Positions 55,653-64,000 of a stretch of DNA of 64,000 nt are shown in pieces (within the stretch, counting starts at the first letter, position 1; every line of letters starts with the position of its first letter). The notes under the pieces were generated by a model. The model searched no databases. It saw nothing but the letters and a program-made list of their open reading frames with translations, and was not told where the DNA came from. The stretch spans positions 3,162,001-3,226,000 of the forward strand of contig OY804578.1 in assembly GCA_963680875.1 (NCBI GenBank). Reading direction: 5' to 3'. The position numbers and the translations under genes were made by a program. Source of the stretch: Bathymodiolus brooksi. Taxonomy: Eukaryota; Mollusca; Bivalvia; Mytilida; Modiolidae.

Positions 55653-55716
55653 AGTGAGGTGTTTTAGCTGTCCATCTGGGTATATAACTGATCAGTGTAG
55701 AAAACGGTGTACCTAA
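55653..55716 (+). CDS. Cysteine-rich terminal exon-like stretch at the satellite edge
   Basis: The last, diverged monomer ends CCACTATCTACAG, an acceptor-like sequence. From the codon at 55654 the frame reads VRCFSCPSGYITDQCRKRCT and stops at TAA 55714-55716. Four cysteines in 20 residues, with CPSGY, resemble EGF-like or other cysteine-rich extracellular modules, but the piece is too short to assign. The stop overlaps an AATAAA signal, as expected for a last exon with a very short 3' UTR. The frame is also open backwards into the last monomer, so it need not be spliced. It is on the opposite strand to the FN3 exon. It may be real, a relic, or chance. Confidence 0.3.
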
Positions 55717-55720
55717 TAAA
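55715..55720 (+). promoter_or_regulatory. Candidate poly(A) signal AATAAA
   Basis: AATAAA overlaps the stop codon of the cysteine-rich frame. A GT- and T-rich tract follows at about 55737-55780 (TGTGTCTCTTTTTTG), the usual arrangement for cleavage and polyadenylation. It could end transcripts coming out of the satellite on the plus strand. Confidence 0.35.
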
Positions 55721-56447
55721 GAAATCCCAGTATAGTGTTAATGGTCTATCTATTGTGTCTCTTTTTTGTTTTCTTTGATATCAATTGTACAATTACTTAC
55801 TATGAACAGTTTTAAAAGAATGGATATCTTAGAGCATTATCACATTGAAGGCGAAGCCCAAGATGGCAGATATAATGAAAAGTCAGATTTTGAACAGAAC
55901 TTATCAATGATAGCATGTTTATTAAGGAATCATCTATAAGACATCAGTGACATGATTAAAGCTTGTAGCTTGCTAACAGATATTGTCATACTTTATGCAA
56001 ATTTCTTGGTTAATCCATTAAATTCATTGGTCTAGAGGCATATGGTATTTTTCAATAATTGTAGTAAACTCTGCCTTTCTTAGCAATGGGTGGTATTGTA
56101 TGCATAGCAACAACAATACCACCTGCTGAGACCGAAGTTTGCCAAACACATGAAAATACCACCTGTTCTGAGCGAGTTTAACCGATGATTAAAATGTTAA
56201 AATATCCTTGTATTTATTGATAATATACCGATATTATTTGTTCAAGAATGAATATAGGCATTCAGTATAGTAAAAAAAAACATGCTGCCTTTAGTTTAAT
56301 TTACAAATCATCAATAAATAATTTTATTCAAGTATCATTTTCCATTTTTGTCAAGTATTTGTTTAGTGGAGCAGTCGTAGCACATCATAATTATCACTGT
56401 TCCTCCTTAGAAATGTAATCAAAATTCTACTTTTGACATTTTTGACA
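55721..56447. other. AT-rich single-copy stretch between satellite and dispersed repeat
   Basis: No recognisable gene. A 45-codon frame from ATG 55802 to TAA 55937-55939 contains a CCAAGATGGCAG segment typical of dispersed invertebrate repeats and has no further support. A foldback (56063-56148) is listed separately. AATAAA-like runs are frequent here because of base composition. Confidence 0.6.
56063..56148. repeat. Imperfect foldback, possible short inverted-repeat element
   Basis: GGTGGTATTGT (56089-56099) and ACAATACCACC (56113-56123) form a perfect 11-bp stem with a 13-base loop. Pairing continues imperfectly outward through AGCA and AAACT. The right arm's AATACCACCTG...CTGAG motif recurs directly at about 56154-56174. 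This looks like a remnant of a small inverted-repeat element. No target-site duplication is clear. Confidence 0.5.
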
Positions 56448-57030
56448 TTATAAACTAGAACTGTGAGTGACCTCACTGAGTGATACCCCCCGCTTGCAAT
56501 ACTATGATGCTCAAACTTTGGAATACAGGTATATCAGCAAATTACCTATGAAAAATGAATGGATATGGAGTTATGTCAAAAAGATAACATCCCATCTCCA
56601 AAATAAACTAACCAAGAACATACATCTAGGGGTCATCACAAGTACATGACCCCCCTTTTCGTGAAAGTACAAGTTGAATTATCTCCCCTTCTAAATTTTA
56701 GACAGCAACGGTATTCCTTCATGCACATCTGCAGGTTGTGTACTACAACAATTAGCAGTTTAGTAGGAGTTGCGCTTACAAGGTACACGACCACCTTTTC
56801 GTGAATGTATATGTTGAATTATCTCCCCTTCTAAATTTTAGACAGCAACCATATTCCTTCATGCACATCTGCAGGTAGTGTACTACAAATGTGTAAAGTT
56901 TCATAAAAATCTAATAAGCGGTTTAGGAGTAGTTGCGCTTACAAGGTACATGGATGGACAGACAGACGAACGGGCGGACAGAGTGATTCCTATATACCCC
57001 CCCCAAACTTTGTTTGCGGGGGGTATAATT
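56448..57030 (+). mobile_element. Dispersed repeat with ACCCCCCGC / GCGGGGGGT ends
   Basis: ATACCCCCCGC (56483-56493) and GCGGGGGGTAT (57016-57026) are perfect inverted copies near the two ends. GAGTGAT stands before the C-run at both ends. An internal segment (CTTTTCGTGAA, TTGAATTATCTCCCC, CAGCAAC, CATGCACATCTGCAGG) is duplicated at an offset of 140 bp, and GTTGCGCTTACAAGGTAC recurs 163 bp apart, so the second copy is 23 bp longer. A GACAGACAGACGAACGGGCG tract precedes the right-end hairpin. No protein is coded; the open frame at 56467-56649 is incidental. This type of repeat is familiar from mollusc genomes; the name of the family is not known to me. Confidence 0.65.
56993..57027. repeat. 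Terminal hairpin of the second dispersed repeat
   Basis: TATACCCCCCCCAAAC (56993-57008) pairs with GTTTGCGGGGGGTATA (57012-57027) over 16 bp with one mismatch and a TTT loop. It closes the element and has the same plan as the hairpin at 872-900. Confidence 0.85.
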
Positions 57031-57130
57031 AATAGACACACCATCATCATCTAATACAATCAGGTACTGTAATTAGGGGATTTATTATTTAAAGTGGCTT
57101 TAGCTGATAACATTCCACAGCCAATTATAC

Positions 57131-60100
57131 TTGAGTAAGTTGAGTAATGTGAGTGTTGAGTGTTTTGTTGTCTGGCAACATAAACTTGGACAAGTGAGTT
57201 TAGTAATAACAGAGTGTGTTGTGGCCTGGCAACATAAACTTGGACAAGTGAGTTAAGTAATAACAGAGTGTGTTGTGGCCTGGGAACATAAACTTGGACA
57301 AGTGAGTTTAGTAATAACAGAGTGTGTTGTGGCCTGGCAACATAAACTTGGACAAGTGAGTTTAGTAATAACAGAGTGTGTTGTGGCCTGGCAACATAAA
57401 CTTGGACAAGTGAGTTAAGTAATAACAGAGTGTGTTGTGGCCTGGCAACATAAACTTGGACAAGTGAGTTTAGTAATAACAGAGTGTGTTGTGGCCTGGC
57501 AACATAAACTTGGACAAGTGAGTTAAGTAATAACAGAGTGTGTTGTGGCCTGGGAACATAAACTTGGACAAGTGAGTTTAGTAATAACAGAGTGTGTTGT
57601 GGCCTGGCAATATAAACTTGGACAAGTGAGTGGAGTAATAACAGAGTGTGTTGTGGCCTGGCAACATAAACTTGGACAAGTGATTTAAGTAATAACAGAG
57701 TGTGTTGTGGCCTGGGAACATAAACTTAGACAAGTGAGTGGAGTAATAACAGAGTGTGTTGTGGCCTGGCAACATAAACTTGGACAAGTGAGCTAAGTAA
57801 TAACAGTGTGTTGTGGCCTGGGAACATAAACTTGGACAAGTGAGTTAAGTAATAACAGAGTGTGTTGTGGCATGGCAATATAAACTTGGACAAGTGAGTT
57901 AAGTAATAACAGAGTGTGTTGTGGCCTGGCAACATAAACTTGGACAAGTGATTTAAGTAATAACAGAGTGTGTTGTGGCCTGGGAACATAAACTTAGACA
58001 AGTGAGTTTAGTAATAACAGAGTGTGTTGTGGCCTGGCAACATAAACTTGGACAAGTGAGCTAAGTAATAACAGTGTGTTGTGGCCTGGGAACATAAACT
58101 TGGACAAGTGAGTTAAGTAATAACAGAGTGTGTTGTGGCATGGCAATATAAACTTGGACAAGTGAGTTAAGTAATAACAGAGTGTGTTGTGGCCTGGCAA
58201 CATAAACTTGGACAAGTGAGTTAAGTAATAACAGAGTGTGTTGTGGCATGGCAATATAAACTTGGACAAGTGAGTTAAGTAATAACAGAGTGTGTTGTGG
58301 CCTGGCAACATCAACTTGGACAAGTGAGTTTAGTAATAACAGAGTGTGTTGTGGCCTGGCAACATAAACTTGGACAAGTGAGTTTAGTAATAACAGAGTG
58401 TGTTGTGGCCTGGCAACATAAACTTGGACAAGTGAGTTAAGTAATAACAGAGTGTGTTGTGGCCTGGCAACATAAACTTGGACAAGTGAGTTAAGTAATA
58501 ACAGAGTGTGTTGTGGCCTGGCAACATAAACTTGGACAAGTGAGTGGAGTAATAACAGAGTGTGTTGTGGCCTGGCAACATAAACTTGGACAAGTGAGTG
58601 GAGTAATAACAGAGTGTGTTGTGGCCTGGCAACATAAACTTGGACAAGTGAGTTTAGTAATAACAGAGTGTGTTGTGGCCTGGCAACATAAACTTGGACA
58701 AGTGAGTTTAGTAATAACAGAGTGTGCTGTGGCCTGGCAACATAAACTTGGACAAGTGAGTTAAGTAATAACAGAGTGTGTTGTGGCCTGGCAACATAAA
58801 CTTGGACAAGTGAGTTTAGTAATAACAGAGTATGTTGTGGCCTGGCAACATAAACTTGGACAAGTGAGTTAAGTAATAACAGAGTGTGTTGTGGCCTGGC
58901 AACATAAACTTGGACAAGTGAGTTAAGTAATAACAGAGTGTGTTGTGGCCTGGCAACATAAACTTGGACAAGTGAGTTGAGTAATAACAGTGTGTGTTGT
59001 GGCCTGGCAACATAAACTTGGACAAGTGAGTTTAGTAATAACAGAGTGTGTTGTGGCCTGGCAACATAAACTTGGACAAGTGAGTTTAGTAATAACAGAG
59101 TGTGTTGTGGCCTGGCAACATAAACTTGGACAAGTGAGTTAAGTAATAACAGAGTGTGTTGTGGCCTGGCAACATAAACTTGGACAAGTGAGTTTAGTAA
59201 TAACAGAGTGTGTTGTGGCCTGGCAACATAAACTTGGACAAGTGAGTTAAGTAATAACAGAGTGTGTTGTGGCCTGGGAACATAAACTTGGACAAGTGAG
59301 TTTAGTAATAACAGAGTGTGTTGTGGCCTGGCAATATAAACTTGGACAAGTGAGTGGAGTAATAACAGAGTGTGTTGTGGCCTGGCAACATAAACTTGGA
59401 CAAGTGATTTAAGTAATAACAGAGCGTGTTGTGGCCTGGGAACATAAACTTAGACAAGTGAGTGGAGTAATAACAGAGTGCGTTGTGGCCTGGCAACATA
59501 AACTTGGACAAGTGAGCTAAGTAATAACAGTGTGTTGTGGCCTGGGAACATAAACTTGGACAAGTGAGTTTAGTAATAACAGAGTGTGTTGTGGCCTGGC
59601 AACATAAACTTGGACAAGTGAGCTAAGTAATAACAGTGTGTTGTGGCCTGGGAACATAAACTTGGAAAAGTGAGTTAAGTAATAACAGAGTGTGTTGTGG
59701 CATGGCAATATAAACTTGGACAAGTGAGTTAAGTAATAACAGAGTGTGTTGTGGCATGGCAACATAAACTTGGACAAGTGAGTTAAGTAATAACAGAGTG
59801 TGTTGTGGCCTGGCAACATCAACTTGGACAAGTGAGTTAAGTAATAACAGAGTGTGTTGTGGCCTGGCAACATAAACTTGGACAAGTGAGTTGAGTAATA
59901 ACAGAGTGTGTTGTGGTCTGGCAACATAAACTTGGACAAGTGAGTGGAGTAATAACAGAGCGTGTTGTGGCCTGGCAACATAAACTTGGACAAGTGAGTG
60001 GAGTAATAACAGAGTGTGTTGTGGCCTGGCAACATAAACTTGGACAAGTGAGCTAAGTAATAACAGAGTGTGTTGTGGCCTGGCAACATAAACTTGGACA

Positions 60101-63100
60101 AGTGAGTTAAGTAATAACAGAGTGTGTTGTGGCCTGGCAACATAAACTTGGACAAGTGAGTTGAGTAATAACAGAGTGTGTTGTGGCCTGGCAACATAAA
60201 CTTGGACAAGTGAGTGGAGTAATAACAGAGTGTGGTGTGGCCTGGCAACATCAACTTGGACAAGTGAGTTAAGAAATAACAGAGTGTGTTGTGGCCTGGC
60301 AACATAAACTTGGACAAGTGAGTGGAGTAATAACAGAGTGTGTTGTGGCCTGGGAACATAAACTTGGACAAGTGAGTTAAGTAATAACAGAGTGTGTTGT
60401 GGCCTGGCAACATCAACTTGGACAAGTGGGTTTAGTAATAACAGAGTGTGTTGTGGCCTGGCAACATAAACTTGGACAAGTGAGTGGAGTAATAACAGAG
60501 TGTGTTGTGGCCTGGCAACATAAACTTGGACAAGTGAGTTAAGTAATAACAGAGTGTGTTGTGGCCTGGCAACATAAACTTGGACAAGTGAGTGGAATAA
60601 TAACAGAGTGTGTTGTGGCCTGGCAACATAAACTTGGACAAGTGAGTTAAGTAATAACAGAGTGTGTTGTGGCATGGCAACATAAACTTGGACAAGTGAG
60701 TTAAGTAATAACAGAGTGTGTTGTGGCCTGGCAACATAAACTTGGACAAGTGAGTTTGGTAATAACAGAGTGTGTTGTGGCCTGGGAACATAAACTTGGA
60801 CAAGTGAGTTTAGTAATAACAGAGTGTGTTGTGGCCTGGGAACATAAACTTGGACAAGTGAGTTAAGTAATGACAGTGTGTGTTGTGGCCTGGCAATATA
60901 AACTTGGACAAGTGAGTTGAGTAATAACAGAGTGTGTTGTGGCCTGGCAACATAAACTTGGACAAGTGAGTTGAGTAATAACAGAGTGTGTTGTGGCCTG
61001 GGAACATAAACTTGGACAAGTGAGTTAAGTAATAACAGAGTGTGTTGTGGCCTGGCAACATCAACTTGGACAAGTGAGTTAAGTAATAACAGAGTGTGTT
61101 GTGGCCTGGCAACATAAACTTGGACAAGTGAGTTGAGTAATAACAGTGTGTTGTGGTCTGGCAACATAAACTTGGACAAGTGAGTGGAGTAATAACAGAG
61201 TGTGTTGTGGCCTGGCAACATAAACTTGGACAAGTGAGTTAAGTAATAACAGAGTGTGTTGTGGCCTGGCAACATCAACTTGGACAAGTGGGTTTAGTAA
61301 TAACAGAGTGTGTTGTGGCCTGGCAACATAAACTTGGACAAGTGGGTTTAGTAATAAGAGAGTGTGTTGTGGCCTGGCAACATAAACTTGGACAAGTGAG
61401 TGGAGTAATAACAGAGTGTGTTGTGGCCTGGCAACATAAACTTGGACAAGTGAGTTAAGTAATAACAGAGTGTGTTGTGGCCTGGCAACATAAACTTGGA
61501 CAAGTGAGTGGAGTAATAACAGAGTGTGTTGTGGCCTGGCAACATAAACTTGGACAAGTGAGTTAAGTAATAACAGAGTGTGTTGTGGCATGGCAACATA
61601 AACTTGGACAAGTGAGTTAAGTAATAACAGAGTGTGTTGTGGCCTGGCAACATAAACTTGGACAAGTGAGTTTGGTAATAACAGAGTGTGTTGTGGCCTG
61701 GGAACATAAACTTGGACAAGTGAGTTTAGTAATAACAGAGTGTGTTGTGGCCTGGGAACATAAACTTGGACAAGTGAGTTAAGTAATGACAGTGTGTGTT
61801 GTGGCCTGGCAATATAAACTTGGACAAGTGAGTTGAGTAATAACAGAGTGTGTTGTGGCCTGGCAACATAAACTTGGACAAGTGAGTTGAGTAATAACAG
61901 AGTGTGTTGTGGCCTGGCAACATAAACTTGGACAAGTGAGTTAAGTAATAACAGAGTGTGTTGTGGCCTGGCAACATAAACTTGGACAAGTGAGTTAAGT
62001 AATAACAGAGTGTGTAGTGGCCTGGCAACATAAACTTGGACAAGTGAGTTGAGTAATAACAGAGTGTGTTGTGGCCTGGCAACATAAACTTGGACAAGTG
62101 AGTTGAGTAATAACAGAGTGTGTTGTGGCCTGGCAACATAAACTTGGACAAGTGAGTTAAGTAATAACAGAGTGTGTTGTGGCCTGGCAACATAAACTTG
62201 GACAAGTGAGTTAAGTAATAACAGAGTGTGTAGTGGCCTGGCAACATAAACTTGGACAAGTGAGTTTAGTAATAACAGAGTGTGTTGTGGTCTGGCAACA
62301 TCAACTTGGACAAGTGAGTTGAGTAATAACAGAGTGTGTTGTGGCCTGGCAACATAAACTTGGACAAGTGAGTGGAGTAATAACAGAGTGTGTTGTGGCC
62401 TGGCAACATAAATTTGGACAAGTGAGTTAAGTAATAACAGAGTGTGTTGTGGACTGGCAACATCAACTTGGACAAGTGAGTTAAGTAATAACAGAGTGTG
62501 TTGTGGCCTGGCAACATAAACTTTGACAAGTGAGTTAAGTAATAACAGAGTGTGTTGTGGCCTGGCAACATAAACTTGGACAAGTGAGTGGAGTAATAAC
62601 AGAGTGTGTTGTGGCCTGGCAACATAAACTTGGACAAGTGAGTGGAGTAATAACAGAGTGTGTTGTGGCCTGGCAACATAAACTTGGACAAGTGAGTAAA
62701 GTAATAAGAGTGTGTTGTGGCCTGGGAACATAAACTTGGACAAGTGAGTTTAGTAATAACAGAGTGTGTTGTGGCCTGGCAACATCAACTTGGACAAGTG
62801 AGTTGAGTAATAACAGAGTGTGTTGTGGCCTGGCAACATAAACTTGGACAAGTGAGTTGAATAATAACAGAGTGTGTTGTGGCCTGGCAACATAAACTTG
62901 GACAAGTGAGTTAAGTAATAACAGAGTGTGTTGTGGCCTGGCAACATAAACTTGGACAAGTGAGTTAAGTAATAACAGAGTGTGTTGTGGCCTGGCAACA
63001 TAAACTTGGACAAGTGAGTTTAGTAATAACAGAGTGTGTTGTGGCCTGGGAACATCAACTTGGACAAGTGAGTTAAGTAATAACAGAGTGTGTTGTGGCC

Positions 63101-64000
63101 TGGCAACATAAACTTGGACAAGTGAGTGGAGTAATAACAGAGTGTGTTGTGGCCTGGGAACATAAACTTGGACAAGTGAGTTTAGTAATAACAGAGTGTG
63201 TTGTGGCCTGGCAACATAAACTTGGACAAGTGAGTTAAGTAATAAGAGTGTGTTGTGGCCTGGCAACATAAACTTGGACAAGTGAGTTTAGTAATAACAG
63301 AGTGTGTTGTGGTCTGGCAACATCAACTTGGACAAGTGAGTTGAGTAATAACGGAGTGTGTTGTGGCCTGGCAACATAAACTTGGACAAGTGAGTTGAAT
63401 AATAACAGAGTGTGTTGTGGCCTGGCAACATAAACTTGGACAAGTGAGTTAAGTAATAACAGAGTGTGTTGTGGCCTGGCAACATAAACTTGGACAAGTG
63501 AGTTGAATAATAACAGAGTGTGTTGTGGCCTGGCAACATAAACTTGGACAAGTGAGTTAAGTAATAACAGAGTGTGTTGTGGCCTGGCAACATAAACTTG
63601 GACAAGTGAGTTTAGTAATAACAGAGTGTGTTGTGGCCTGGCAACATCAACTTGGACAAGTGAGTTAAGTAATAACAGAGTGTGTTGTGGCCTGGCAACA
63701 TAAACTTGGACAAGTGAGTGGAGTAATAACAGAGTGTGTTGTGGCCTGGCAACATAAACTTGGATAAGTGAGTTAAGTAATAACAGAGTGTGTTGTGGCC
63801 TGGCAACATAAACTTGGACAAGTGAGTTAAGTAATAACAGAGTGTGTTGTGGCCTGGCAACATAAACTTGGACAAGTGAGTTAAGTAATAACAGAGTGTG
63901 TTGTGGCCTGGCAACATAAACTTGGACAAGTGAGTTTAGTAATAACAGAGTGTGTTGTGGTCTGGCAACATCAACTTGGACAAGTGAGTTGAGTAATAAC
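57131..64000. repeat. 54-bp minisatellite, about 127 units, continuing past the window
   Basis: The unit contains GTGTTGTGGCCTGGCAAC, ATAAACTTGGACAAGTGAG and AAGTAATAACAGA. Spacing is 54 bp, with some 52-bp units lacking AG in AACAGAGTG. Variable sites are CCTGGCAAC / CCTGGGAAC / CATGGCAA, ATAAAC / ATCAAC and GTTAAG / GTTTAG / GTTGAG / GTGGAG / GCTAAG. Because 54 is a multiple of three, frames persist. All three minus-strand frames lack stops and give 18-residue periods (for example LSKFMLPGHNTLCYYLTH), and one plus-strand frame is open too. Frames of 554 codons at 59623-61287 and 61079-62743 are limited only by the 52-bp units. No start context, signal peptide or splice sites set one frame apart, so I do not call a gene. 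The first unit (57131-57180) is diverged, as expected at an array edge. Confidence 0.95.
57578..62259. repeat. Higher-order duplications inside the 54-bp array (1724 and 916 bp)
   Basis: TGAGTTTGGT at 60751 and 61667, and the TGACAGTGTG unit at 60871 and 61787, are 916 bp apart (17 units less 2 bp). A separate series of unit variants starting at 57578 recurs from 59302, 1724 bp apart (32 units less 4 bp). The array has therefore grown by block duplication as well as unit by unit. Confidence 0.8.

Larger units (their letters stand above)
6229..55653. repeat. Giant 71-bp satellite array, about 696 monomers
   Basis: A 71-bp monomer repeats without interruption except for one run of N. Constant blocks are TTTAGTACTGTCTA, ACATGTTGTGG and CTTCTATACCACTTTATATA, ending in TTCTACTATCTACAG. 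The consensus is about 32% GC and has no CpG. Common variants are TATAAC versus TAGAAC (the latter creating TCTAGA), GGTGTC / GGTCTC / GGTTTC, CTACAGA / CTATAGA, ACAGTTT / ACAGCTT, and 69-bp units with GACAG or GAGAG instead of GACACAG. Rare 67-, 68- and 74-bp units also occur. A frame of 64 codons spans nearly three monomers and recurs hundreds of times; it is a property of the repeat. Higher-order copies are listed separately. It could be centromeric, heterochromatic or intronic; the sequence alone does not decide. Confidence 0.97.

Noticed and set aside
6229..55653. Self-cleaving hammerhead ribozyme in the satellite monomer
   Set aside because: The required CUGAUGA and GAAA core is absent from the 71-bp unit, and I saw none in the other units.
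6229..55653. p53- or steroid-receptor-like site (AGAACATGTTGTG) in each TAGAAC monomer
   Set aside because: Nearly matches a half-site, but half of the monomers have TATAAC instead, and such short matches are expected by chance in a repeated word.
6229..55653. CENP-B-box-like centromere motif
   Set aside because: The box needs two CpG-containing blocks; the monomer consensus has no CpG.
6324..55657. Hundreds of recurring 64-codon open frames (and 87-, 110- and 133-codon versions) in the 71-bp satellite
   Set aside because: They are the same stretch of nearly three monomers read from each ATG, lengthened only where 69-bp units shift frame. They share stops at unit-defined positions and have no gene signals.
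55802..55939. 45-codon plus-strand frame with ATG
   Set aside because: Contains a CCAAGATGGCAG segment typical of dispersed repeats and has no other gene signal.
56467..56649. 60-codon plus-strand frame
   Set aside because: Falls inside the dispersed repeat with ACCCCCCGC ends, begins at GTG, and has no recognisable domain.
59517..62743. Minus-strand frames of 302-554 codons
   Set aside because: Repeat translations of the 54-bp unit, open in all three frames, with no distinct start or end.
6229..64000. CRISPR array
   Set aside because: Units are directly contiguous with no unique spacers, and the context is eukaryotic.
1..64000. tRNA, rRNA or telomere repeats
   Set aside because: No cloverleaf with A/B boxes, no rRNA-like block and no TTAGGG runs were seen.

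Overview
The window looks like a piece of an invertebrate, most probably bivalve mollusc, chromosome. This rests on low GC, intron-like spacing, a spliced fibronectin type III (FN3) exon, and two dispersed repeats of a style I associate with bivalve genomes: one with GACGGACG-type tracts and a GGTCCAGGTGAAC hairpin end, the other with an ACCCCCCGC / GCGGGGGGT end. The species cannot be named from the sequence. There is no bacterial operon, CRISPR array or intact gene set. About 93% of the window is tandem repeat.

Layout. 1-900: 3' part of a dispersed element built of ~165-bp subunits and ending in a hairpin. 903-1516: 38-bp minisatellite (16 units). 1517-3170: single-copy spacer with two weak exon-like stretches on the + strand. 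3171-4118: 42-bp version of the first minisatellite (23 units). 4189-4558: 37-bp minisatellite (10 units). 4982-5186 (- strand): one well-supported exon coding the C-terminal half of an FN3 domain, with a good splice donor and acceptor. 5175-6224: 28-bp minisatellite (37 units) whose unit spans the intron/exon junction of that exon. 6229-55653: a giant 71-bp satellite of about 696 monomers with nested higher-order repeats of 775, 992, 1629, 2974, 3039, 3330, 4315 and 4467 bp, broken by one 200-bp run of N (23463-23662). 55653-55716 (+ strand): a short cysteine-rich open stretch whose stop codon overlaps an AATAAA signal. 55721-57130: AT-rich sequence, a foldback and a second dispersed repeat. 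57131-64000: 54-bp minisatellite that runs off the end of the window.

Gene content is minimal. The FN3 exon belongs to a secreted or cell-surface protein on the - strand. Its upstream exon, which should hold the first FN3 strands, is not visible. The intron upstream of the exon must therefore contain the 28-bp array and probably the whole 49-kb satellite. The cysteine-rich stretch at the other edge is on the + strand and is much less certain. Most open reading frames in the window are by-products of repeat units that lack stop codons in one or more frames.

The most interesting points are: (i) a 3' splice site and the first 17 bases of a coding exon amplified into a 37-unit tandem array that is open in all three frames; (ii) the multi-level higher-order structure of the 71-bp satellite; (iii) an 8-base core, TGTTGTGG, shared by three otherwise unrelated minisatellite families in the same 64 kb; and (iv) a matching TACTAT...TACAG acceptor-like segment in the 28-bp and 71-bp units on opposite strands.
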